DNA from: Candidatus Gastranaerophilales bacterium
GTDB taxonomy: Bacteria; Cyanobacteriota; Vampirovibrionia; Gastranaerophilales; Gastranaerophilaceae
Length of the DNA stretch: 64,000 nt
Direction of reading: 5' to 3'
Assembly: GCA_944325575.1 (NCBI GenBank)
Contig: CALVAR010000006.1
Location: 1-64,000 of the forward strand
The notes below the pieces were generated by a model, which was given only the letters and a program-made list of their open reading frames with translations, made no database searches and had not been told where the DNA came from. Each line of letters starts with the position of its first letter. The first letter of the stretch is position 1. A program made the translations under genes and the position numbers. Below are positions 43,174 through 51,675 of this stretch, piece by piece.

Positions 43174-43575
43174 ATGAGCTTAGCAAAAGCAGTAATATCG
43201 GGAACAGTTTACAGAGCACCGGAAAAGCGCTTTACATCTAATAATGTGCCTATTTCCGCTTTTGCTATGAATATCTCCGATAACGAAGAAACACTGGTTA
43301 GAGTTATCGCAAAGGGAAACCTTGCCCAGACTGTTGAAGAAACAGTTCAAAAAGGCGACAGAGTTGTTGTTGAAGGAAGACTTCAGAACAATACTGTTAA
43401 AAATGAAGACGGTTCTGAAAAAAGAATTGTTGAAATAGATGCTTATGCATTGGAAAAACTGGCAGGAAGCTCAAGCAGCGCACCTTCTGCCAAAAACTCG
43501 CCCGATACACTGGTTCAATTCGGGCAGACCGATTTCTCGGACGACTTAATAGGCGAAGACGAAATTCCGTTTTAG
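43174..43575 (+). CDS. ssb: Single-stranded DNA-binding protein
   Basis: A 133-residue SSB with an N-terminal OB fold (about 1-100) and a short linker ending in the acidic tip DDLIGEDEIPF, which recruits replication and repair partners. Located between rpsF and rpsR as in many bacteria, but here separated from rpsR by a 370-base repeat array with terminators. Confidence 0.97.
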   Translation: MSLAKAVISGTVYRAPEKRFTSNNVPISAFAMNISDNEETLVRVIAKGNLAQTVEETVQKGDRVVVEGRLQNNTVKNEDGSEKRIVEIDAYALEKLAGSSSSAPSAKNSPDTLVQFGQTDFSDDLIGEDEIPF

Positions 43576-43582
43576 GACGAAG

Positions 43583-43902
43583 GAAGGCAGAGTCAAAAAC
43601 GAAGTTTTTGCGAGCCGTATAAAAATTTAAATCCTTGCTCTAATAAGTTAGTCCGGGCAAGGACTCCAAAAAAAAGCTGACTAAATGTCAGGTTTTTTAT
43701 GGAGGCAGGCAGAGTCAAAAACGAAGTTTTTGCGAGCCGTATAAAAATTTAAATCCTTGCTCTAATAAGTTAGTCCGGGCAAGGACTCCAAAAAAAAGCT
43801 GACTAAATGTCAGGTTTTTTATGGAGGCAGGCAGAGTCAAAAACGAAGTTTTTGCGAGCCGTATAAAAATTTAAATCCTTGCTCTAATAAGTTAGTCCGG
43901 GC
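43583..43902 (+). repeat. Tandem 122-bp structured repeat, two full units and a partial third
   Basis: Units start near 43586, 43708 and 43830 (period 122) and appear identical through most of their length. Each full unit has an outer stem GAGTC/GACTC (43590-43594 with 43662-43666) enclosing CAAAAAC/GTTTTTG (43594-43610) and TCCTTGC/GCAAGGA (43632-43638 with 43657-43663), then CTGAC/GTCAG with T6. The third unit stops at 43902 and runs into the rpsR leader without its terminator. The rest of the ssb-rpsR gap (43903-43945) holds only the AAAAGGA ribosome site. Confidence 0.8.
43669..43700. terminator. Terminator within tandem repeat (unit 1)
   Basis: CTGAC (43677-43681), GTCAG (43687-43691), preceded by an A-run and followed by GTTTTTT; the second unit repeats it 122 bases later at 43791-43822. 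Both lie between ssb and rpsR, so read-through or a separate promoter is needed for rpsR. Confidence 0.7.
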
Positions 43903-43945
43903 GTAAAAGCTATTAGTTACACAACAAACAGAAAAGGAAAAAACA

Positions 43946-44176
43946 ATGGCAAGACCACAAATCGACAAAAACAAAAGAAAAAGCTGCAACTTCTGTGCAG
44001 ACAAAGTTGAAGTCATCGATTATAAAGATGCACAAAAAATCAGAAGATATTTAACAGAAGCAGGAAAAATCCTTCCGAGAAGAATTACAGGTACATGTGC
44101 AGAACACCAGAGAATGCTTGCAAGAGCTGTGAAAAAAGCAAGAGAAGCTGCTCTGATAAATTATGTATATGACTAA
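43946..44176 (+). CDS. rpsR: Ribosomal protein bS18
   Basis: A 76-residue S18 protein of the 30S platform. NFCADKVEVIDYKDAQKIRRYLTEAGKILPRRITGTCAEHQR is the family core; here positions 16-57 are followed by the usual LARAVKKAREAAL. Third gene of the rpsF-ssb-rpsR set, followed by a terminator. Confidence 0.97.
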   Translation: MARPQIDKNKRKSCNFCADKVEVIDYKDAQKIRRYLTEAGKILPRRITGTCAEHQRMLARAVKKAREAALINYVYD

Positions 44177-44193
44177 TAAATAACAAGTTTTAT

Positions 44194-44233
44194 AAAAAGA
44201 CACCCTTTTAAATTTAAAGGGGTGTCTTTTTTT
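44194..44233 (+). terminator. Intrinsic terminator after rpsR
   Basis: AAAAAGACACCC pairs with GGGTGTCTTTTT across an AT-rich loop, then more Ts. Confidence 0.9.
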
Positions 44234-44280
44234 GATACAATTGTCTGGTAAGAAAAATATTGCGTCAGGAAAGTTTAAAT

Positions 44281-46257
44281 ATGGATGAAAGAGTTTATAC
44301 ACTAACCGAAAAAATTGATGAAGATTTAGAGCACAACTCACTTTCAGAAACCGAAAGACAAGGAATTTCAAATGAACTAAAAAATCTTATTCCAAAAGAT
44401 TCTGTTGTGCTGGCACAGATAAACCCCGTCTCAGGAGATATAAAAGGTAATGCGAAAAAGGCCTTAAAATGGATAAAATGGGCACAGAGTATTGATGTAA
44501 ATGCAGTTATCTTTCCGGAAATGTACCTTATAGGTTATCCTATCGGCGACTTTATAGACAGATTTCCTCTTATTGTGGAAGAAAATATTGAATGGCTGAA
44601 TGCACTGGCAAGCAGCGTCAGAGGCAAAACAAAAGTTATTATTGGTTTTGCAGAGTTTAATAAGGAAAAATACGGCAAAAAATACTACAACTCTGTTGCC
44701 GTATTAAGCGACGGGAAAATAGAAAAAGTAATAAGAAAAACTCTTCTGCCAAATTATGCAGAATTTAATGACTACAGACACTTTGAACCGTCAGAAATTA
44801 ACAGCGAATCAAGAATTACAAAAATCGGAAATAAAAACGCAGGCATAATAGTTTGTGAAGACGGCTGGAACGATAAAGACTTTTTTGACAAAAATTTATA
44901 TAAACAGGATCCTGTTCAAACGGTTGTGGAAGAACAGCATCCCGATTACTTAATAAACTGCTCTTCTTCTATTACAAGAGCAAAAAAAGAACAGTTAAAA
45001 CACAATATGCTTTCTTTTGCGGCTAAAAAGCACAAAACACCGATAATATATGTCAATCAAACCGGCTCGGGCGAATGTATGTCATTCGAAGGCGCCTCAA
45101 GAGTATACGACAATACCGGCAAGTTAATTGCAATGGCAAAATCATATCAGGAACAGTTTTTTATTGTTTCTCCGACAGAAGGCGGACAAATAAACCCGCT
45201 GCCTAAAGGGCTGGAAAAAACACTTAACTCCCAAAAGGCATTTACGCTTGATCATGAACCGGACCTTGAAAGAACTTACCTGACAATAGTTCAATCTATT
45301 CGTGATTATTTTAAAAAGACAGGTTTCAAACGTGCGGTGTTAGGCTTGTCAGGAGGACTTGATTCTACTGTCAGTGCGGTATTGCTGGCAGATGCACTGG
45401 GTGCGGAGAATGTTTTCGGCATAAGTATGCCGTCTAAAATAACCAGTACGGAAAGCAAAAATGATGCAAAAGAGCTTGCAAACAATCTAGGTATAAACTT
45501 TACGGAAATATCAATAAAAGATATGTATGACTCGACAAGAACAAAGTTTGATGAAGTATTTGCTGACATTGAACAAAAATGGGACTGCCGTTATAAAGAG
45601 AGTTTTACTAATGATAATATACAGGCACGCTCAAGATCTCTCATACTCTGGGGGATTGCAAATGAATTCGGCTCCTGCCTGCCAATTGCCACTTCGGACA
45701 AATCAGAGCTTTATATGGGATATGCAACAATAAACGGTGATATGTCAGGAGGTTTTGCACCTCTTGCGGATGTTTCCAAAACAAAACTTTTTGCACTTGC
45801 AAGATGGCTCAACAAAAACAGAAATATAAAAAATGCAATACCGGAAAGTATTATAGCAAAACGCCCGGGAGCAGAGCTTGCAATAAACCCAAAAACCGGC
45901 AAACCGCTTCTTGCTGAAGAAGCCCTTATGCCTTATGAGTTTCTTGATGAAGTTATATGGCGTGTAGAAAACCTTCAGCAGACAATCGGCGATATGATGA
46001 AAGAAGAATTTTTACACGAAAAACATATGAAAGAACAAAAGAATCCGATATCAAAAGAGCAAAAACTTGAATGGCTGCAAAAATTTTTCCGCAGAATGTC
46101 TACGGCATTATACAAATGGTCAATTATGCCGCCTTCTCCTATTGTAGATGCTCGATCTATAAACAAAACAGAATATAAACAGCCCATAATATCATCAAAA
46201 ATTAACTACCAAAAAACATCTTTTGAAGAAAAGTTAAAAGAGTTAAATAAGATTTAA
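44281..46257 (+). CDS. nadE: Glutamine-dependent NAD+ synthetase
   Basis: A 658-residue two-domain enzyme making NAD+ from deamido-NAD+. The N-terminal nitrilase-type glutaminase has the Glu (FPEMYLIGYPIGDF), Lys (RKTLLPNYAEFND) and Cys (IIVCEDGWND) triad; the C-terminal synthetase has the PP-loop LGLSGGLDSTVSA and KSELYMGYATINGD. ATG 44281 with AGGA upstream is chosen over TTG 44260. Stand-alone gene. Confidence 0.96.
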   Translation: MDERVYTLTEKIDEDLEHNSLSETERQGISNELKNLIPKDSVVLAQINPVSGDIKGNAKKALKWIKWAQSIDVNAVIFPEMYLIGYPIGDFIDRFPLIVEENIEWLNALASSVRGKTKVIIGFAEFNKEKYGKKYYNSVAVLSDGKIEKVIRKTLLPNYAEFNDYRHFEPSEINSESRITKIGNKNAGIIVCEDGWNDKDFFDKNLYKQDPVQTVVEEQHPDYLINCSSSITRAKKEQLKHNMLSFAAKKHKTPIIYVNQTGSGECMSFEGASRVYDNTGKLIAMAKSYQEQFFIVSPTEGGQINPLPKGLEKTLNSQKAFTLDHEPDLERTYLTIVQSIRDYFKKTGFKRAVLGLSGGLDSTVSAVLLADALGAENVFGISMPSKITSTESKNDAKELANNLGINFTEISIKDMYDSTRTKFDEVFADIEQKWDCRYKESFTNDNIQARSRSLILWGIANEFGSCLPIATSDKSELYMGYATINGDMSGGFAPLADVSKTKLFALARWLNKNRNIKNAIPESIIAKRPGAELAINPKTGKPLLAEEALMPYEFLDEVIWRVENLQQTIGDMMKEEFLHEKHMKEQKNPISKEQKLEWLQKFFRRMSTALYKWSIMPPSPIVDARSINKTEYKQPIISSKINYQKTSFEEKLKELNKI

Positions 46258-46361
46258 CCCTTGATAAAAATACCTGCCCGTGCACCCTTAAAAGCTAAAT
46301 AAATAATCCTCGGATTAATATAATATGGCTTTGAGAGCAAACTATACCATTAAGGTGCAAA

Positions 46362-46952
46362 ATGACAGAAAAACAAAAAATGTTAAACGGCGAGCTGTAT
46401 AATCCGTCCGTGGACAAAACACTCTTTGCGGAAAGATTAAAGTGCAAAAACCTATGTCACAAATACAACAAAATTTATCCGGAAATGATAGGTAACAGAC
46501 AGGCTATAGCATTAAAAATTCTGGGCAAAACAAAAGGCTTGTTTTTAATCGAACAGCCGTTTCATTGTGACTACGGGTACAACATAGAAATAGGCGAAAA
46601 TTTTTATGCCAATCACAGCCTTGTAATACTGGATGCAGGCAGAGTAACCTTCGGCGACAATGTGTTTATAGGACCGAACTGCGGATTTTATACATCACAC
46701 CACCCGATAGACGCAGCAGAAAGAAATAAAGGGCTGGAATATGCTTTTCCCATAGAAGTCGGCAACAATGTCTGGATTGGGGGAAATGTAAGCGTTATGC
46801 CCGGAGTAAAAATAGGAGATAACACCGTAATAGGTGCAGGCAGTGTAGTAACAAAAGATATTCCGTCCAATGTAGTAGCGGCGGGCAACCCCTGTAAAAT
46901 ATTGAGAAAGGTTGTTAACAAAGACAAAAATTATATTTCAGAAAATTTTTGA
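46362..46952 (+). CDS. Maltose/galactoside O-acetyltransferase family protein
   Basis: A 196-residue left-handed beta-helix acetyltransferase of the LacA/Maa type, using acetyl-CoA on sugar hydroxyls. N-terminal MLNGELYNPS, catalytic His in FYTSHHPIDAAERNKGLEYAFPIEVGNNVWIGGN and hexapeptide repeats to ILRKV are all present. AAGGTG precedes the ATG and a TATAAT (46319-46324) lies 38 bases upstream. Convergent with the XRE gene, seven bases apart. Confidence 0.92.
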   Translation: MTEKQKMLNGELYNPSVDKTLFAERLKCKNLCHKYNKIYPEMIGNRQAIALKILGKTKGLFLIEQPFHCDYGYNIEIGENFYANHSLVILDAGRVTFGDNVFIGPNCGFYTSHHPIDAAERNKGLEYAFPIEVGNNVWIGGNVSVMPGVKIGDNTVIGAGSVVTKDIPSNVVAAGNPCKILRKVVNKDKNYISENF

Positions 46953-46959
46953 TAAAGTT

Positions 46960-47175
46960 TTAATCAAACTTTGTTAATTCGGAAACACTTACATTAAGAG
47001 AGCTCGCTATATCAATAACAGTATCAAGAGAAGGTTTAGAGAATGCCACTTCTATCTTCCCGACAAAATTCAACGACTTATTGATTTTGTCAGCCAGCAT
47101 CTGCTGGGTAAAACCAGCCTTTTCTCTGTATTTTTTAATATTAATACCAAGATTTTTATAAAACAAATCTTTCAT
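46960..47175 (-). CDS. XRE-family transcriptional repressor
   Basis: A 71-residue protein that is almost only a Cro/CI helix-turn-helix (INIKKYREKAGFTQQMLADKINKSLNFVGKIE). The small size fits a phage-type or orphan regulator. Divergent from the gene at 47246, with two inverted-repeat operators in between, so it probably represses itself and its neighbour. Confidence 0.88.
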   Translation of the reverse strand: MKDLFYKNLGINIKKYREKAGFTQQMLADKINKSLNFVGKIEVAFSKPSLDTVIDIASSLNVSVSELTKFD

Positions 47176-47227
47176 ATGTACAATCTATACGTAAATTTTT
47201 ATTAAATATACGTACTGTCTGTACATA
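47175..47227. promoter_or_regulatory. Pair of inverted-repeat operators for the XRE repressor
   Basis: TATGTACA-atc-TATACGTA (47175-47193) and TATACGTAC-tgtct-GTACATA (47207-47227) are near mirror images of each other around an AT-rich spacer. The first touches the repressor start codon; the second ends seven bases before a TATAAT (47234-47239) for the rightward gene. Confidence 0.6.
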
Positions 47228-47245
47228 AAGTTGTATAATTATATT

Positions 47246-47470
47246 ATGGAAAAGAAAAGAATGTCCGACACAACAAAATGGGAAATATATTACTCAATAA
47301 GAGATGACATATCAATGCTGCTTTGTGCAATGGGCGATTTATGCGACAAATACGGACTTACAAAAGAATACGACTCACTGCATAACGAACTTGCCAAAAA
47401 ACTGGTAGAACTTGACCACCTTGTTCGTGATGAAATAATTTTTGTCCAAAGGGATATTAACGAAGCCTAA
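47246..47470 (+). CDS. Small hypothetical protein divergent from XRE repressor
   Basis: About 74 residues, charged and helical (REDEIIF-type C-terminus DEIIFVQRDINEA), with no recognised domain. Start ATG 47246 or 47261; the TATAAT at 47234-47239 favours the latter or a leaderless first. Likely controlled by the adjacent XRE protein; a toxin/antitoxin-like or accessory role is possible but unsupported. Confidence 0.55.
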   Translation: MEKKRMSDTTKWEIYYSIRDDISMLLCAMGDLCDKYGLTKEYDSLHNELAKKLVELDHLVRDEIIFVQRDINEA

Positions 47471-48270
47471 GAACCCTTAAAATTTGTACTGGCTGCAGGC
47501 ATCCATATGGATTTTAGATGATTAAGATACCCTTTTCTTCGAAGTTCACCTATTGCCGCATTTACCTGAGCTTTCAGGGCCGCGCTTTGAGGTTCTTTTC
47601 TAAATGCAATAGCATAAGCATCCTGAGAATATCTCTGAGGCAGAATCATAAACTCCGGATGATCCATTACAAAACCTGCCAGTATGCTGTCATCAGACGT
47701 CATTGCCTCTGCTTTTCTGTCCAGAAATGCATTAAATGCATCCTCGTATGTTTTGTATCCCTGCAGCATAACCTCAGGCGCAAAATATCTGATATTCTTT
47801 TCTCCAGTTGTACCTAGCACTATAATAACTCTGCGGCCGTTTAAGTCACCTACCGTCTTAATTGCAGTGCCTTTTCTTATCATAACTGCCTGACCTACAT
47901 AATAATAAGGAAGCGAAAAATCAACAACCTCTGCACGATTAGGATTTATAGACATGGTAGCAATAATCATATCAACTTCGCCGGAATTTAACTTTGAAAT
48001 ACGATTCGAAGCATTTACTTCTACAAACCGTACAAGTTTTTCATTACCGAGAATACGTTTTGCTATCAAATGAGCAATATCTATGTCATAGCCCTGCAGT
48101 TTGCCGTCTTGCACAAATCCAAAGGGCTTAGAATCGTATTTTACACCAACAACAATCTCCCCTCTTTTTTTTATTTCGGAAAGAGTATCGCTTTTTTCCT
48201 CTTTCTTAGTGCAGCCGGTTAAAATAAAAACCGATGAAACTATTAAACATATTAAAAATTTTTTCAACAT
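47467..48270 (-). CDS. Amino-acid ABC transporter substrate-binding lipoprotein
   Basis: A 267-residue family 3 solute-binding protein. Lipoprotein signal with lipobox LTGC (C20), then GEIVVGVKYDSKPFGFVQDGKLQGYDIDIAHLIAKR and the GTTGEKN loop, typical of polar amino acid binders. No permease or ATPase is adjacent. The C-terminus ends STNFKGS. Its stop overlaps the convergent small gene by four bases. Followed upstream by spmAB 18 bases away, so possibly one transcript. Confidence 0.9.
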   Translation of the reverse strand: MLKKFLICLIVSSVFILTGCTKKEEKSDTLSEIKKRGEIVVGVKYDSKPFGFVQDGKLQGYDIDIAHLIAKRILGNEKLVRFVEVNASNRISKLNSGEVDMIIATMSINPNRAEVVDFSLPYYYVGQAVMIRKGTAIKTVGDLNGRRVIIVLGTTGEKNIRYFAPEVMLQGYKTYEDAFNAFLDRKAEAMTSDDSILAGFVMDHPEFMILPQRYSQDAYAIAFRKEPQSAALKAQVNAAIGELRRKGYLNHLKSIWMPAASTNFKGS

Positions 48271-48288
48271 AATTTAATTTATCCTTTA

Positions 48289-48825
48289 CTAAAGAAACAT
48301 CCATCTTGCAACGGCAACCGCAGCTATTATTCCGATTATATCAGCCAGAATACCCGCACACAATGCATGGCGAAACTTTTTTATGCCGACAGAGCCGAAA
48401 TAGACAGCAAGAACATAAAATGTCGTTTCCGAACTTCCCACCATTATAGCTGCAAGCTTTGTTGCATATGCATCAGGTCCGTAATTGTTTGCAATTTCCG
48501 AAAATAAACCTAAAACAGCACTGCCCGAAAGTGATCTTATAACCATAACAGGCAAAACATCAACAGGAATTTTTAAATATGCCAAAACACCGGAAAAAGC
48601 CGATGCCGCAATGTCAATTGCACCTGATGCTCTCAGCATTGAAACAGCTACCATTATTGCAATAAGATACGGCAGAATATTTACAGATACTTTTAATCCG
48701 TCTTTTGCACCGTCAACAAATACCTCATATACAGGGATTTTCTTTATCAGCCCCCATAACAGTATAAAAAGAACCATTGCAGGTATAAGCCACACAGATA
48801 TATTATAGACAACTGTTTTAAACAT
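48289..48825 (-). CDS. spmB: Spore maturation protein B-like membrane protein
   Basis: A 178-residue polytopic membrane protein with the nucleoside-recognition/gate-type domain of SpmB (DGAKDGLKVSVNILPYLIAIMVAVSMLRASG, GSSETTFYVLAVYFGSVGI). Translationally overlaps spmA by eight bases. In non-sporulating bacteria this pair has no established role; transport is inferred from the fold. Confidence 0.9.
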   Translation of the reverse strand: MFKTVVYNISVWLIPAMVLFILLWGLIKKIPVYEVFVDGAKDGLKVSVNILPYLIAIMVAVSMLRASGAIDIAASAFSGVLAYLKIPVDVLPVMVIRSLSGSAVLGLFSEIANNYGPDAYATKLAAIMVGSSETTFYVLAVYFGSVGIKKFRHALCAGILADIIGIIAAVAVARWMFL

Positions 48826-49453
48826 CAGTATGTTCTCCTGTCTCTACTGCAGGCAATTTGCGGGCATGTGCTTTTTGCGGCTTCCAGAATTTTTCAAGTA
48901 TTTTTACAATAATTATTGCAGATACAAAAGTTATTGTTGTCACAATCAAAGTAGGCAATATTATAACAGCCGGATTCTTTTCACCGCACGCAGCAAGCAC
49001 GGCTATAACAGTAGCCGGCACTATCTGCCAGCCGGCTGTATTCATAGCAAGAAGTGTACACATGTCGTTTGAGGCAGAGCTTTTATCTTTATTTAAGTCC
49101 TGAAGTCTTTTCATCGCCTCAATACCGATAGGAGTTGCCGCATTAGAAAGCCCGAATGCATTTGCCGTAAAGTTCATTGCAATATCACCGATTGCTGGAT
49201 TATTCTTCGGCACATCCGGAAAAAGTTTTTTTGCAGCAGGTTCGAGCAGCCTTGAGACAGAAGAAACAAGCCCTGACTTTTCCGCTATTTTCATAATACC
49301 GAGCCAGAATGCCATAATTCCTGCAAGATACAGTGCAACCTCAACAGCTTTTTGGGCGCCGGTCATAACAGCATTGGACACAGCCTCTATCCTGCCCGTA
49401 AAAGCCGCAGCAACAACAGAAATTAATATAATTAAAAACCATATATAATTCAT
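48818..49453 (-). CDS. spmA: Spore maturation protein A-like membrane protein
   Basis: A 211-residue membrane protein of the SpmA family (GIMAFWLGIMKIAEKSGLV, NFTANAFGLSNAATPIGIEAMKRLQ). Forms a conserved pair with spmB and ends in a short charged cytoplasmic tail. No sporulation gene is otherwise present here. Confidence 0.9.
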   Translation of the reverse strand: MNYIWFLIILISVVAAAFTGRIEAVSNAVMTGAQKAVEVALYLAGIMAFWLGIMKIAEKSGLVSSVSRLLEPAAKKLFPDVPKNNPAIGDIAMNFTANAFGLSNAATPIGIEAMKRLQDLNKDKSSASNDMCTLLAMNTAGWQIVPATVIAVLAACGEKNPAVIILPTLIVTTITFVSAIIIVKILEKFWKPQKAHARKLPAVETGEHTDV

Positions 49454-49502
49454 GATTTTATTGTGTCAAAATCATACAAAAATGGCAAATATGTGTATTT
49501 AT

Positions 49503-51626
49503 TTACAGATTTATTTCTGTTGCGGTCAAAGGAGCACCTATTACACGCTCAAGGTTTGCTGCTGCAATATGATACTGCATCAAAGTATTATAAAACTGGA
49601 GTTTAGCATTTTGATATGTAATTTGAGCATCTTTGATTTCAATAGCATCGCCAAGACCTGCTTTGTATCTTCCTGCAGCAAGGTCATATCTTTCTTTTGC
49701 AACATTCATAGATGCTCTCGCAACAGGTATAGACTCCTGAGCATTCTTTAATTGAATATAAGCCTGTTTTACGTCTAGGTATAATTTTTGGCGCTGTGTT
49801 TCATAGTCAGCCTGATCTTTTTTATAAGTAAGTGTTGCTTCATCCACACGCTGTTTTAATAAGAGCAGGTTCAAGTTGGAATATGAAATCTGTGCACCGA
49901 GTTGGTATCCGTAATCCTTATTCGGCTCGCCGCCGCCTCTTGAATATTGTCCAAACCCTGTAATATCAGGTAAAAATGCCACCTTAGCAGATTTTACAAG
50001 AAGTTTTGAACCTTCCATTTTCTTTTTAGCTGCCTGCAACGTTGGATTTTGGTCACAAGCTATTTTTAAAGATTCATTAAATGTAATATCATATCGTCTT
50101 TTGTCCAGTCTGTCCTGAATCTCAAATTTTTCAAATTCAGGAACACCCATAGCATTTGTCAATTGCGCAAAGCCTGTTTCTACAGAATTTTTTGCCTGAA
50201 CAAGTGTTAATTTAGTGTTATCTAAATTCAATTCTGCGGTAGAAACATCTATTTTAGCTTTACTACCGATAGCATAATATGCTTTTGCCTGTTCAAGGTG
50301 GATTTGATATTGAAGTACTGAATCTTCGTAAACCTGAACCTGCTGCTGCAAAAACAGCTGATTATAATATGCACTTTTAACCTGATATACAACATCATTT
50401 ATGCTTGATTGCAAGGTTTCACGAGAAGCTTCGTACGTCTTTTTTGCAATACCGGCTTGAGAACTTGTTTTTCCAAAGTCATAGATCAAAAGGTTAACGC
50501 CTAAGCTCGGGGTATTCCACTGATTATATTTTTGCATCGGGAATCTGAAGTTTGTAACCAGCATATCATTTCTGGAGTAGCTTGCTGATGCGTTCAAAGT
50601 CGGGAAATAATTTGCCCAGGCCTGTGCTATCTGGTTTTTATAGATATCTTTGCTAATCAACTGTGATAAAATTGACGGATTATTTTCAAGTGCAATTTTT
50701 ACACAATCATCAACAGAAATGATACGTGTTGTAGAAACCGATCCTTCTACTGCTGCAGTAGAAGAAAATACATCCGCTTCAGGCACATTTTCCGTTTTTT
50801 CAGCAGGCTGTTTGAGGATTATCTCTCTTTCCTTTGGTTCTGCTGTATCTGCACCTTTTTTTGATTTTTTCTTTTTAAGTTTCTTTTTCTCAGAGACCTG
50901 TTTTTCTTTAGCATTATCTTTGACTTTTTTATTTTTTTTATCTGATTTGATAATGATTTTTACGGATGGTTTGGTCTCATGAGTTTTTGCCGTAACCACT
51001 GCATCATCGTACTTTTCTTTTTTTGCTTTTTTCTTTTTTTCTGCTTTTTGTTTTTTATCAGCTTTTTTTGTCTTTTTATCAGTAGCTTCTATTTTAACTT
51101 TTGCAGCTGTTTTTTCCGATGTTTTTGCCTTTGGCGTCTCTTTTTTATTTTCAATATTTTTTTGTTCTTTAGCTGTCTCTTGAACAGCATTTTTTACGTT
51201 CTTTGCCGGTTCTTTTGCCGTTCCTTTTTGTGTATTTGCGGTATCTTTAACTTCTTTAACTTTAGATTCTTTTGCTTGTGCAAGCTTTACGCTCTTTTTT
51301 TCAACCTTTTTACTTTTAACAATTTTTTGCGTATTTTGTTTTTTAGCGACATCAGCTGATTTTTGTTTACTCTGTGTCTGCTTATTTGTTTTCTGTTTAT
51401 TGGTGTCCTGTTTTTTTACTATTTTATTCAAAATTCCTGAGGAAGAAGATGTTTTAGTAACATCTGTGTTCTTTTTATTATCAGAAGCAGATGTATTTTT
51501 AGTTTCTACTGACTGAGTTTTCTTTTTTAAAATATTAAGATTCATCGACAGAGCATATTCACAGTTAAATGACAAAAGCCCCGTAATTACCAATGATATT
51601 ATTAATGTCCTTATTATCTTATTCAT
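49503..51626 (-). CDS. TolC-family outer-membrane factor with long Lys-rich N-terminal region
   Basis: A 707-residue protein. A signal peptide (about 1-25) is followed by about 270 residues of low-complexity, extremely Lys-rich sequence with Glu, Thr and Ala, then a normal outer membrane efflux domain from about residue 305 (IISVDDCVKIALENNPSI) with the two TolC repeats and YDLAAGRYKAGLGDAIEIKDAQ near the end. It should form the outer-membrane channel of the efflux pump encoded upstream. The Lys-rich insert is not part of TolC proteins I know. Confidence 0.88.
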   Translation of the reverse strand: MNKIIRTLIISLVITGLLSFNCEYALSMNLNILKKKTQSVETKNTSASDNKKNTDVTKTSSSSGILNKIVKKQDTNKQKTNKQTQSKQKSADVAKKQNTQKIVKSKKVEKKSVKLAQAKESKVKEVKDTANTQKGTAKEPAKNVKNAVQETAKEQKNIENKKETPKAKTSEKTAAKVKIEATDKKTKKADKKQKAEKKKKAKKEKYDDAVVTAKTHETKPSVKIIIKSDKKNKKVKDNAKEKQVSEKKKLKKKKSKKGADTAEPKEREIILKQPAEKTENVPEADVFSSTAAVEGSVSTTRIISVDDCVKIALENNPSILSQLISKDIYKNQIAQAWANYFPTLNASASYSRNDMLVTNFRFPMQKYNQWNTPSLGVNLLIYDFGKTSSQAGIAKKTYEASRETLQSSINDVVYQVKSAYYNQLFLQQQVQVYEDSVLQYQIHLEQAKAYYAIGSKAKIDVSTAELNLDNTKLTLVQAKNSVETGFAQLTNAMGVPEFEKFEIQDRLDKRRYDITFNESLKIACDQNPTLQAAKKKMEGSKLLVKSAKVAFLPDITGFGQYSRGGGEPNKDYGYQLGAQISYSNLNLLLLKQRVDEATLTYKKDQADYETQRQKLYLDVKQAYIQLKNAQESIPVARASMNVAKERYDLAAGRYKAGLGDAIEIKDAQITYQNAKLQFYNTLMQYHIAAANLERVIGAPLTATEINL

Positions 51627-51675
51627 ATCTTCCTCAATTTTATGAACTTACAACATTATTGTGTCAGTTTGCTCA

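Noticed and set aside
43649-43660. RNase P RNA-like AGTCCGGGC string in the repeat
   Set aside because: Only this short string matches; the unit is 122 bp and lacks the rest of the RNase P core.
43583-43902. CRISPR array
   Set aside because: Units are 122 bp with no unique spacers; they contain terminators, and no cas gene is present.
50979-51359. 126-residue frame opposite the Lys-rich TolC region
   Set aside because: Phe/Leu/Cys-rich translation is the antisense shadow of Lys/Glu/Ala codons; no ribosome site.
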